The notes under the pieces were generated by a model. It was not told where the DNA came from and did not search any database. It was given only the letters and a program-made list of their open reading frames with translations. From assembly GCA_004519485.1 (NCBI GenBank), contig CP038118.1, positions 310,001-374,000 of the forward strand: a stretch of 64,000 nucleotides of DNA. Reading direction: 5' to 3'. The DNA comes from Nannochloropsis oceanica. Lineage: Eukaryota > Sar > Eustigmatophyceae > Eustigmatales > Monodopsidaceae. Of the stretch, positions 1-11,029 are shown piece after piece. The position numbers and the translations under genes are program-made. The stretch's first letter is position 1, and each line of letters begins with the position of its first letter.

Positions 1-4
1 AGCC

Positions 5-20
5 ATGTTTGCGGCAGCCT

Positions 21-65
<45 letters not shown>

Positions 66-2302
66 CGACAGCAGCGGGTGGATCAGAGACGTTGCCTACT
101 CATTTGATCACGACGGCAGGGACGATGTCTTTGAATCCGACCATAGCTCTCCACCACCAGCAGCAGCAGAACGGCAGCGCCCCCTTCTCGCACCTGATGC
201 GCGCATTGAACAGTGGAAATGGTGTTACTAACAGTAATAGTAGCAGCAGCAACAACAACAGCAGCAGCAGTAGTGGGTTAGACGGACTGACATACGGTCC
301 TGGCGGCCTCCCGCTCCTGGTCGCAAATGGGGGAGTAGCAGGCCTGAACGCTCACACAGCCATGCTCCTCCATCAGCATCAACAGCACCTGCAGTTGCAA
401 CAGCAAAAGATGCCGAAGGGTGGGCGCTCTGCCCACGGCTCGTCGGGAGAAATGAATGGCAGTGATAACTCCTCTCCTACCGGCTTTCCCTCCGCTTCCT
501 CGTCGTTGTCCTATAAGGATGTAATGGGCCCGCATAATGCCTTTTTCTATGGAGGAGGGGGGTTAGGACGAGGGGGTGAAGGAGGGTTTGGCACCCGTCG
601 TGGTGGAGGTCGTGATCGGAGCGACAGGCGTAGCTTGGGTGGGATGGGGGGGGGTATGGGGATGGAAAGCAGCAGCAGCAGCAGCAACAATAACAACAAC
701 AACAACAACATCATCATCAACAACAACAACAACAACAACAACAGCAGCAGCAGCAGCAATGGCGGGTCTGGGATCGGCCTGATGGGGGGAGGAATGGGCC
801 CAGGGATGGGGGGAGGGATGGGGGCGACAGCGGCGGCTAGCCTGAGTAGTATGTTGGCGGGCTTGGGAGCGCTGGGAGGGAATATGGCGGGGCTTGGTCT
901 GGAGAGCCTTCTCCTTAATGGCGTGTCGTCGCCGGCGCTGAAGAAGCGTGTAGAGCGCGATCCGGACATCTTGGCTGCCTTGGCCTCAGCTACTCCTTCC
1001 CTGGAAGAGATTCTCAAGAGCTCGACTGTGCACTCTCTTTCTCAAGACCAGGTGGGCTGTCGGTTCCTCCAGTTGAAATTGGACGAGGCAGGGGCGGAGG
1101 CGGCGACGATCATTTTTTCGCAGGCCAAGCCATACATGGCTGAGATGATGACGGACCCGTTCGGGAACTACTTGTTTCAAAAGATATTGGACAAGGCGAA
1201 CGAGAGCCAGCGGTCGATCATCCTGTCCCTGGTGAGGGAGGACTTAGTGGAGGGGGCGTTGAATTTGCATGGCACGAGGTCGGTGCAGCGGATTTTGGAG
1301 GTATGCAAGGGGGTGGATCAGATTGCGACGATAACGAGTGCCCTAAGGCATGACGTGGTGCGGTTGTGCGTGGATGCGAACGGGAACCATGTAATTCAAC
1401 GGGCATTGCAGCATTTGGGCTCCGAGGATCGGACGTTCATCTTTGAGGCGGTCAGCCAGGCGTGTTTGGAAGTGAGCACGCACAGACACGGATGTTGTGT
1501 GATGCAGCGCTGTTTGGATGCAGCGACACCGTTGCAGCGCCGGGCATTGGTGGCTGAAATTGGGCGCAATTGCCTCCAGCTAATGCAGGACCCCTATGGG
1601 AATTATGTCGTGCAGTACGTTCTGGATCGATGTGCATCGGATGAGATTCGGCCGGTGACCTCATGCCCGCTGGGACGGATCGCGTCTCTGTCGGTCCAGA
1701 AGTATAGCAGTAACGTGGTGGAAAAATGCCTGGAGAAGGCATCGGAGGACATCCAATCAGCTTATATCGACGAGATGTGCGGTCCGGGTAATATTAAACA
1801 TTTGATGCAAGACCAGTATGCGAATTACGTGGTACAGCGTGCCTTGTCCGTGGCCACCCACTCGCGAGGCCTTCAACTGGTGGAGGCTGTGAGGCCTCAC
1901 TTGCACGCCATGAGGAACACGGCGGGAGGAAGAAGGATCCTGACAAAGATCACCAAGAGATTTCCCAACGTTGATTTGGGGGCAGATATGTTCTTGACGG
2001 GGGTAGGGGGAGGGATGATGATGGGCGGGGGAGGGTATGGAGGAGGGGGAGGGCAAAATCCTCACTTTGGGCATCAGATGGATGGAGGGGGGGGATATGG
2101 TGGACAGCGTCAGCACTTGCAGCACCAACAACAGCACCATCATCAGCAGCAGCTGCAGCAACCGCTGTCGTCGCTCCACCACCACCACCAGCAGCAGCAG
2201 CAGCAGCATCACCCCCTGCATCAACCCTTTGGTTTCCACCCCCATCACCAGCAGCAGCAGCAGCAGCAGCAGTTTGGAGGGCAGTACTGTGGGCTTCGTT
2301 AA
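5..2302 (+). CDS. Pumilio/FBF (PUF) RNA-binding protein
   Basis: Single open frame of 765 residues, possibly missing some N-terminus because it opens 5 bases into the window. Residues 1 to about 330 are low complexity (poly-Gln, poly-Asn, poly-Ser, Gly/Met-rich). Residues about 340-640 form eight PUF repeats, followed by a Gly- and Gln/His-rich tail. Core recognition triplets read from the repeats are R1 C-R-Q (GCRFLQ), R2 N-Y-Q (GNYLFQ), R3 T-R-Q (GTRSVQ), R4 N-H-Q (GNHVIQ), R5 C-C-Q (GCCVMQ), R6 N-Y-Q (GNYVVQ), R7 S-N-E (SSNVVE) and R8 N-Y-Q (ANYVVQ). By the known PUF code this fits a UGUANAUA-type element in mRNA 3' UTRs. The family represses or localises cytoplasmic mRNAs. Family call is secure; the true start is not. 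Confidence 0.95.
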
Positions 2303-4033
2303 GGGTATGAAGGTATGGAGGGAAGAGGGAAAGAGGGAAGGACAACTTTTTGGGAAAGCTTTGTATTTACTTTAGGAAGTGCGGAAAGAAAGGAGGAAAT
2401 GAGAGGGACAGTTGCCGTGATGACGAGCAGCAGCAGCAGCAGCAGTCAGCAGCAGCAGTCAACAGCAACAAATAGTAGCAAGACGGAATATGAACAAGGG
2501 AGAGGAAATGAGATTTCTTCTTACTCTTCTTGTGATGGTGTCCTGCGTGATTTTTGTTTCGTAAAGGGAAGATTGCGCAGGATCAAAAGGAACAAAGAGA
2601 GAGTATATGAGAGAATTGTCCGAGCATGTGAGAGAAAAAAAAGGAATGGGAGAGAGTCAATGAGATAGGCAGGAACAAAAAGCCAAAGGGTGCACGGTAT
2701 ATGTGAAAGATGAAAGAGAGATTTATTTTTAGGAAGACAAGTCCACATAGCCACCATTCAAATAAATAAGTACGACTGAATCAAGAGGGATTAATGGGGC
2801 CCAGACACAGGAAATTTATATAGTAGAAAAGCTACGGAAAGGGGAGGAGAGAGCGGTAGCAGAAAGGAGGACGACGAAGGACTGGGGGAATAGTGAAATT
2901 AAGATGGGAGGGGCCACCTCATCTCATTCCCCTCTTTGCTATCTGCCTCCTGATTGCCCTTGCCTGTCTCCTAGTATGTGTAAACCAACACCTGTGGAGG
3001 GGATATGATATCTGTGAGGGGGACTTTCTTGCGTATGGAAAGAGGGGCACCACCAAGCAACCAGTCAGTAAAAACAGCGGTCTGTCGGTCAAGGAGGAAG
3101 AAGAAGAGGGTCAAGAATGTGTGAGGCGCTGTTGCCGGCCTCACACGCGTTTGTCTGACCCCTTTCCGTGATTGTTTTGAAAAAAACCTCGTATCCACAC
3201 AAATTCCGTATTATATCAGTAGCAGTAGCGAAAAATAAATTGCATTTTTTCTTCCCTCCCCCCTGTCCCTTGGCGCTGAGAAGCACAGGGTAATGAAAGG
3301 AAATTGATAAAGACTGCATGGTGTGTGAGCATTCGCGTGCGTATGTGGGATGTGCGTTACATGGCGATAAACGAGGGGGAGAAAGAGCATGAAGGAATCG
3401 AATGGGAGACATAGAAGAAGGGAGATTCGCAACAATGATAATAAATAGTAGTATTGTATATGTGCACGAGTTGAGGATTGGGAAGAGGGGTGAGGGTGGG
3501 AATGAAGGAAGGAAGGAGGGAGGAAGGGAGGGAGGGAGACCCCCCTCCTCCACCCATTTGCCATCATTCATTACCATCTTCACCACCATTACCATACACA
3601 CCCAAAGAGAGCTGTCATATTAATAAAAGAGAAAAGAATGAGAAACAAAAGAGAGCGAGATATGATGCAACTAAGAGAGTCAGAGAGCACAAGAATATGA
3701 GTTTCGGCAAGCGAACAACCCCCCTTACTTGTTTTAATCATAGACTTGTGATAGAATGAGGAAAGGTATAACGGCAATGGAGACGACCATGACCGCCCAC
3801 CGTTCAAAAGAGGCATTAGTAGCAGTAGCAGCAGTAGAGAACGAAGCGGGCTAGTGTCTTCGTCTTGTTTATTTATTTTCCCTGGTTGGAAAGCGAGGTA
3901 TTCTAGTAGCCTTGCGTGCGGATGAGAACGACATGACGATAATAAAGACGAAGACCATCATGACGACTGCCTATCTCAACAACATAGCTTTCTTATGTCA
4001 GATATTTTCCTCTCTTTCTAATTTGCATCAGGG
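2303..4033. other. Gene-free stretch downstream of the PUF gene
   Basis: No frame here has family-like composition. It contains the probable PUF 3' UTR, including an interrupted CAG/AGC repeat at about 2427-2460, then purine-rich sequence with a (GGGA)n run near 3500-3540. It is more AT-rich than the coding parts. Confidence 0.6.
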
Positions 4034-4401
4034 GGGTGTTTAACTGCCCACCCATAAATGGCAGTCATTCTTAAATATTTGTTCAAGGTTCCAATTCAAG
4101 TGCTGGCCCAGGTGTGTGTTTGACCGGGACTCTGTCAAAGGCTCGATGGAAAAGTTGTATGAGCGTTACCGCACACAAATCACCAAATGGTCTAATAACA
4201 TGATGATGGAGTATGTGGTGATAGATGTTCCAAAATGTAATTAGACCATATGGTATTTTGTGTGCGGCCATATTCGTATAACTTTTCCATTGTGCCTTTG
4301 ACAAAGTCCCGGTTGAACACACACCTGGGCCAGCACTTAAATGGAAGTCTAAAAACATATATCAGAATGGCTGCAATTTACGGGTGGGCAGTTAAACACC
4401 C
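4034..4401. repeat. Imperfect inverted repeat (foldback element)
   Basis: The left arm opens with GGGTGTTTAACTGCCCACCC, and the right arm ends with its exact reverse complement. The two arms, about 170 bases each, stay alignable inward through CCAGGTGTGTGTT, GTCAAAGGC, ATGGAAAAGTT and CGCACACAAA. Only about 30 bases of loop lie between them. No clear target-site duplication flanks it. It may be a MITE-like DNA transposon, or an inverted duplication of a gene fragment: the same frame in each arm gives similar peptides (DSVKGSMEKLYE and DFVKGTMEKLYE). Confidence 0.75.
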
Positions 4402-4449
4402 TTAGATAGCTCTACGCACACACTATTTAATTGTTTCTTATCATTCTAC

Positions 4450-5925
4450 CTATCTATCTACCTCGACTAATTTTCCTAAGCGTGGCCTCTTTCTTTTAAC
4501 CCCTTCCCCCTGGCCGTCCTCCTCTCGCTTCATCTTTTCCCCTCCAGCCCGCGATAACGACTGTGGTATTGCTTCCTGTGCTGGCGGTGATGGTACCGTA
4601 GGCCTAGCCAAATCTTCCCCATCCTCCTGCTCACCCTCCTTTTTCACCACTTCTTTCTTCTCTGTCTCCTCGTCGTGCTCACTGGACGGAAGAGGAGGAA
4701 GGAAGGTACAAGTGGCATGCTGAGATTTCGCCTCAAAAACCATGACGACATTGTCCCCTCGTATCAGCACCTGGGGTAAGCTCCGATGGATGATTTGCCG
4801 TTGCTGGTGCTGTGTTCCTTGTTGTTTCGGTATCTCGAGGGCTGCCTCTCTCTTCCTATTGCCAGCTTTTGTGGCCTGATGTTGCTGCAGCTGCTGTTGT
4901 TGTTGCTGTTGCTGTTGTTGTTGCGACTGCACCGGCATCTGCTGCTTCTGCGGTAGCTTATGCTTCTTCCCAGCCCGCCTCCCCCTCTTCCGTTGCATCA
5001 ATCTTTTCCCCCCCTTCTTCTCCTCCTTTCCTTTCTCCTCCCCTCCCCCCCCTTGCTCATCCCTTTTCCCCATTATTGCACTTGGCAGGACAAAAACCTC
5101 CTGTGCATCGCCCAGGATCATATTCAAATGCCTGTCAAATCCTCTTAACTCCCCCTCAACCGTCCCTCTTACCCCATCTATCTTCCTCATTACCACCACC
5201 ACCCTTCTCCCCTCCTTCCAGCACCGATACAGCAACGCCGTCGGTCCCCTTTTTAAACTTTCTGCCAAAATTTCCAGCACCGGCGGACCTTTCGCTGAAG
5301 ATATTGCTGCTTTGCTTGCCAGAGTTGCTGAACGACGTGCGGCTGCCGCAGCTTGTGCGTTCGGCCCGAGGGGGGGGACGTATTCTGGATGGTTGGGCGG
5401 AAGAAGGTGTCTGCAGCGGGAAAGGTTGTCGAAAACGGGAGCACGAGGGACGGGAACTTTGACTTGGAGAGGGAGGGGAAGGGATTTAAGTGCGTGGGGG
5501 AGGAGGAGGAGGAAGGTGGCATCGAAGTTGGGGGAGAGGAGGTCGACACGAGCTTCATTCGTTATTTCAGCGTCGATCTTGCGTGCACCCTCCACGCCAA
5601 TACCACCATCCGTACGTGGTTCCTGGGTTTTTATTGTGCTGTTTTTGCCGCTTGCGCAGAAATTGTCGTTATTAAGGTAGGGTACAAGTGGCGCCTCTCC
5701 ATAGCGGCGTTGGAGCTTGGCGATCAACTGGTGTTCTTTTCCCAGGTATTTTCCCACAATTTCATCGAGCAGTGTTTCAGCCAATTGCGATGGATTGTGA
5801 ACCTCGTAAAAAGCCACGAGAGCCTGTCGGAGGAGGAGGGTAGTCGAGGGAGCAGGCGATGTAGGAACGGCATCGGTTGCGGCGACGGGAGCACAGGGGG
5901 GGAGAGGGGAGGCGGACGATCCCAT
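4450..5925 (-). CDS. LSM11-like protein with split Sm domain
   Basis: One uninterrupted frame of 491 residues. Residues about 32-78 resemble a short alpha-helical module (FYEVHNPSQL ... EHQLIAKLQRRYGE). Residues about 223-281 are an Sm1-type half (GPTALLYRCW ... GVRGTVEGELRGFDRHLNMI), closest by eye to the Sm1 segment of LSM11. About 100 residues of basic and Gln-rich sequence follow, then an Sm2 half (PQVLIRGDNVVMVF) at about residues 380-395. Sm halves separated by a long insert are typical of LSM11, which in animals forms the U7 snRNP ring for histone mRNA 3' processing. Whether this alga has such a particle cannot be seen here. It could instead be another divergent LSM protein. Confidence 0.75.
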   Translation of the reverse strand: MGSSASPLPPCAPVAATDAVPTSPAPSTTLLLRQALVAFYEVHNPSQLAETLLDEIVGKYLGKEHQLIAKLQRRYGEAPLVPYLNNDNFCASGKNSTIKTQEPRTDGGIGVEGARKIDAEITNEARVDLLSPNFDATFLLLLPHALKSLPLPLQVKVPVPRAPVFDNLSRCRHLLPPNHPEYVPPLGPNAQAAAAARRSATLASKAAISSAKGPPVLEILAESLKRGPTALLYRCWKEGRRVVVVMRKIDGVRGTVEGELRGFDRHLNMILGDAQEVFVLPSAIMGKRDEQGGGGEEKGKEEKKGGKRLMQRKRGRRAGKKHKLPQKQQMPVQSQQQQQQQQQQQLQQHQATKAGNRKREAALEIPKQQGTQHQQRQIIHRSLPQVLIRGDNVVMVFEAKSQHATCTFLPPLPSSEHDEETEKKEVVKKEGEQEDGEDLARPTVPSPPAQEAIPQSLSRAGGEKMKREEDGQGEGVKRKRPRLGKLVEVDR

Positions 5926-6517
5926 TTTGTCCTGTTGGCCTTCACGCCTAAATGAACGGCAATGGCTGCTTCAATTTCTATGGCTGGTGCATGGCACAAT
6001 TTCTGTTGAGTGTGTCAGGGCGTGTGAGGGAGTGCGGGAAGGTTTGGGAAATGTCAAAGAAGCCAGTCTCCAGCGACCTGTGTTCGAAAGCGATGAACAA
6101 CAAATGAGCGAAGATATCACGACGACGCGTGTGCGTGCCCTCCTTCCCTCATTTGATGCCAAAACTTCCCCTACTGCCGCTACAGCAGCTTCTGTGCGCA
6201 TCCTTTTCCGAGCACGTAGTAAAGTGGCTAACATTAAATACACAGAGAGTTAACTTGTCCGTGCAAGCCTCCCACCTCCCAGCCTACCCTTATTGTTTAT
6301 GACTCAAAAATACTACGCACATTCACAAGACGTAGCGCGCTCATGGAGAAGACACGGGCACCGCCACCAGCCTCTTCAATAGGGTTGCCTTCATTGCCAG
6401 GAAAGGCAGAGAGTACGAGCCGAAAACAATGTACGTATTTCACCATTCCCCTCAAGCAAGCCTATGTCCTCCCCTCGTCCCTCCTTCTCATCATTCCCTC
6501 CACTCCCAACCCTTAAC
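5926..6517. promoter_or_regulatory. Head-to-head intergenic region (LSM11-like / carrier fusion)
   Basis: 592 bases between two divergent start codons, presumably holding both promoters and 5' UTRs. No TATA-like or repeated motif stands out and no coding signal is seen. Confidence 0.4.
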
Positions 6518-9500
6518 ATGCACACAGGCCTTGGTATGTTGTCCATCGCATTATTGAGCCTTGCCTCTTCCAAAGCGGACGCTTTCCAAGTCAGTGGCGG
6601 TGGGCTAAGAAGACCACGTCCGGGCAGGACTCCTCCTGCTCGTGCTCCTCCTGCTCCTCCTTTCCTCTCTCTTTATCCACATTCCTTTACGACGACAACG
6701 ACGCTGATGACCAGACAGCAGGAACATTACCATTCTATAATCTTTTCATCTTCCTTTCTTCCCTCTTGCTCCTCTTCCTCTTCGTCGCCCTTCACTCGCC
6801 TTTGGGCCACACCTGGTGGCGGCCCTCCATTCTTGGAAGACGAAGAGGAAGAAAAACGACGTAGACAACGGAGAAGAAGCTGTAGCAGCGACAACAAAGG
6901 CAACGGAGACGATGACATGGAAGATAGTGAGGGGGACGAAGGCGACGAAATGGATAATGGGAAAAAAAAGAAGGGCAGCAACCGCAATACCAGCAAAAGC
7001 AGCAAGAACAGGAGCAGTTATAAGACCAAAACCAAAAAGAAGAAGGGAGCTACAGTCTCCTCTTCAGGCCGGCGCGGTACGAACAGTTATTCACGTGATG
7101 CCCTTATCGGCGTGTTGGGTGTTACCCTACTCACCGGCCTTGCCATCGGCACCAGCAAACCCGACATGTCCTCCCTCCTCCCCTCCTCTACCCCTCCCTC
7201 TCTCCCCTTCTCCTCCTCCACTACCGGCGCCTCCCCCCTCGCCGGCGCCAGCACTTCCTCCTTCCTCGGGGACAGTGCAAATCGCAAGGGCTACCTGGGG
7301 TGGCGCCGTTTGTCCGAGGTGGAAAACCGAGCCAAAGACCAGAATAAGGCCCAAAAAACCTACCCAGTGCGTTTCGTCACGTACTTAACGAGGTTTCTGG
7401 TGAATTTCGACGAGGATGATAAAGCTCTATGGGCCAAACTAGCGAAGGACATCCCATTCACCTACAAGGAGGCAGAAGTGGAAGCGACGAGGAGGAGGCA
7501 ATTTGCAGCTATTGCCGATTCCGCAGAAATTGGTCTCTACGACTACCAAGGGCCAGAAGGGGTCCAGAGACTTTTCGATCTCCTCAAAGACCGTTATGGC
7601 CAGACGTCCACAGCCCGACGCCAGCTCGCCATTCTCTTCTCCTTTCTAGAGGAGTCGCAGCCTGTTCAAGGAATAGCACGGATGCTCATTGACACTGACA
7701 ATGCCAGGGTCGCTGCCTTTCGGCTCATTACAGGAGGTGACGGGTACACCTCCAAAACCCCTCCAAAGGTAGCATCTAAATACCCCTCCTTTCCTCCCCC
7801 AACAAAAACAAGTTACTCGTGCACTCTTCCATCCTCTCTCTGTTTCTTCCTTCTTTCCTCCCTCCGTTTTTTCCAGAGGAAGCAATCTCCCGCTCCCTCC
7901 CCTATCAACTCATTTCCACCCTTCCTCCTCCCTCTCTCCCTTCCTCTCTCCCGCAGGTTACAATCACCAGCCCCATGATGCCCACCCCCCAGCCGGCGCG
8001 GGCACAAGCCGTCGTCAAGGACACAGGGAGCGTGCGGCGGCTGCAGCTGACAGCTCCTGGGAGCATCTACACGCACGGGGTACCGCCGGAGGTTGTCATC
8101 AGCGAGCCGCCCAAGGGCCCAGAAAGTCGCAGAGCCAAGGCTATCGCCGTGCTGGAGGACGAAAGCGGGAAGGAATTGGGGCGAGGGCGGGTGAAAGAGG
8201 TGGTGCTGACGGACCCTGGCAGTGGATATAGAAGTGACTATCCGATAAAAGTCGCTTTCATCGCCCAGGGGCCCGGGGAGGCAGAGGAGCAGCTACGGTT
8301 GGAATCGTCCTCCTCCTCGTCCTCGCATTCGAGGGAAGAGGGGGGGGGTGCAGCTGCTGTTGCGGTGCTTGATAAAGAGGTGGTGGCTGTAGAGCTTCTG
8401 GACGGAGGGGCGGGGTACACTGTGCCGCTGGGCGCCGAGGTGAGCATAGCCCCTCCTGCTGAGAAGGATGGAAGGCAAGCATACGCGAAAGCGGTGGTGC
8501 GACCGACGGTGACGAGGATTGAGGCGCCGAGAGATTACAACCCGACGAGCTTGAGCGCGCAGTTGCAGCAGTTGTTGCCGTCGGACACGGTGTTGGAGTT
8601 CGACGTGATTCGGCAGGTATTCGTGGTCAGGGGGGAGCCGGAGGATGATCTGATGATGTACCGTCCGGAGGAAAATACGTTTTATGACCCTATATTCGGG
8701 CCTGTGGGGAGATCTCCGATTGAGATGGAAAGGGAGTTGACTTTTGAGAACTACGTGCGGCTAGCGTTAAGCGGGGGGTGTTGTATCTCGATAGTGAGGA
8801 CGAGTCTGCAGCCGTTGGAAATTTTGAAAACCCGTTTGCAGGCACAACCGGAGCTGTACCCTGGAGGGTGGTTAGAAGGAATCGAGAAGATAAGGGAGGA
8901 GGGCGGCAATGCGTTCTATAAGGCGTGGGACTGCACGAGCTTGGCCGGGTTCTTGCTGGGAATGTTGGGCTTTGGTAGGTGAAGGGAGGGAGGGAGGGAG
9001 GGAGGGAGAGAAGTTAGGAGGGATGGGTTGGTATATTTACCTTTAATTGATTTTTGAGGGGCGGTCATATGTGCGTGTGTGTGACCGCATCTTTCACAGA
9101 CCCACGGGTTATCCCGTAACTCTGCCATCTATCTTCAACCCCCTCCCTCCCCTTCCCTCCCTTCCTCTCTCAGGCTTCAACGAGTTCTTCCGTCGTGCCC
9201 TTACCGACATCATTGGAACCGGCTCCGCCGAAGTTTTTGAGATCCCCATCATCTTGGGTGCCTCGGCTCTCTCCACTATCATCACCTGCCTCCTCACCTG
9301 TCCCCTCGAAGCCGTTCGAATCAGGATTATGTCATCCTCCCCCTCCCTTGCCTCCGCCCCCTTCACCTCCCCTTCCTCCCCTTTCTCTGGGCTCGGTTCC
9401 TTCCTTGCGGTTGGGAATGATATGATGGCCGCCACAGGGATTAAGGGACTGTACGACGGACTCGGACCCTTGCTCTTTCGAGAGGTTCCTTTCATAATGA

Positions 9501-9925
9501 CCAAGTTCCTGGTGTTTGAAATCGTGCGTGGCTCCCTCTTTTCCCTCTTCCCAGCGGCAAACGAAGCGCCAAATTTGTCCCTGGTTGTGAGTTTTTTAGC
9601 GGGAATTGCGGCAGGTGTGGCGGGGGCTTTCACAGGGTGTCCCGCAGACGCAGTGTTGACGCGTTTGAACGCTCAGGAGAAGGAAACGGATTGGAGGGCG
9701 ATGGTGAAAGTGATGCTGGCGGAGCCGGGGGGGTGGAAAAATCTGTTTGCAGGAGTGGACATTCGGGTCGTCTTCTTTGCATTGCTGATCGGGATTCAAT
9801 TTTTCCTGTACGACTGGTTCAAGGAGCTCTTTGGTGTTGCGGCGGATGATTTGACGCTGGTGTTGGATGTGTTTGGGAGGATGGGGGGTGAGATTGTGGA
9901 AGGGATAGAGGGGATCGAATTCTAG
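6518..9925 (+). CDS. Plastid-type SLC25 carrier fused to GxGY-repeat domain
   Basis: Three exons, 6518-7768, 7957-8974 and 9174-9925, with GT-AG introns that join in frame to 1006 residues. The chosen start gives a signal peptide ending ADA-FQV, a plastid presequence signature; another ATG lies at 6464. A Ser/Lys-rich linker and one membrane segment (about RDALIGVLGVTLLTGLAIGT) follow. Next come four repeats of the form GGDGY/PGSIY/PGSGY/GGAGY, each ending in a beta strand (KVTITSP, EVVISEP, KVAFIAQ, EVSIAP). The first repeat is completed only by splicing, which supports that intron. The C-terminal third is a mitochondrial-carrier fold with three signature motifs: PLEILKTR, PLEAVRIR and PADAVLTR. 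The carrier probably sits in a plastid membrane; substrate unknown. Confidence 0.85.
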
Positions 9926-11029
9926 GCCGATTTCTTTGGATGCCTTCCGCCCTCTTTTCTTCCCACCTTTCTTTTCTTCTGACCACGGCGTTTTTTTGTG
10001 GGTGGATTTATAAGGTTGATGAGGAAGAATGATAGGGAGGACAGAAAACTGGATACGGAAGATAATGAGAATGGATGGAAGGGTAGGAGGGAATAAGGGA
10101 GGGAACGCGGGAGGATGTGAAAAGTTGATTGTAGTAAAAGGATGAGAATAAGGATGGATGCGGTCTGTGGAGACAGATCGGGACACATGAAATCTTGAAG
10201 GGAAAAATATTTGAAATGAATAGAGAGGAAGAGTCGGTATAGGGACTTGAGGAATGAGCGTGTGATTTGTAATCCTAGGTAGGCGGCAAAAGCCACAAGA
10301 GTGGAATGACAAGGTAAAAAGAAAAATGGGCGGGAGAGAAAGGATTAAGGAGATAGAGAAGAAGAGAAAGGAGGAATTGCATATATTTATTTAACTAGGC
10401 TATCGCTCGGAATCACAGTAGAAGAAAACAAATACAACCATGGTTTGAGTATGGAAAAAGGCATCACTTTTTCATCCAACTACCTCGAGGACACTAAAAT
10501 AACGACTTGACTCATTAAGGGAATCAATGGAAGGACTGGGAGGACTGGGAGGCTTCAAACCAGCATCCTATGCGCAGACGCTTTACAATAAAGCCAGCAC
10601 CCACGATCGCTCAAACCAGGGAGAATTTTCCGGAAAGCAGCCTGAAACATGAACAGTACTATACTCGAGCCAAAAGGGCGCAATAGGTAAGAACAATGGC
10701 AGCATGCCCTCACATACCAGCATGCGAGGAAAGACATAAAACGGTTTCCAGTGTCCTTTTTGCTTTGTTATTGCCGCTGCTGCTGGTAAAGCTGCTCATA
10801 TGTTCTTCCCTCCTCTTTGGCGTCGTCCTTCTCACCCTAATATCAACAAACTACCTGCTTCCTCCTCCCTCTCTCTCCCTCTCTTCCCCCCGCATTCTCG
10901 CCTCATTCGTCGAAGGAGCAATATAATCATTCCTTCTATCATTTACCACTGATCGAAATAAGAATAACCTACAGCGGGGGAGGGAAAGGAGGATAAGAAA
11001 GGTCGATCCACGTCCTACTACGCACTCCA
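9926..11029. other. Gene-free convergent 3' region
   Basis: About 1.1 kb between the tails of the carrier gene and VPS26. It is AT-richer and purine-rich on the plus strand. No frame shows conserved domains. A small hairpin-rich patch near 10550-10620 looked tRNA-like but fails as a tRNA. Confidence 0.5.

Noticed and set aside
10550-10620. tRNA-like hairpins on the minus strand
   Set aside because: The anticodon arm would need a nine-base loop and the T arm and acceptor stem do not pair; no GTTCRA box.
10696-10926. Small hydrophobic plus-strand frame of 76 codons
   Set aside because: Composition follows the C/T-rich DNA; no conserved block and no splice partners.
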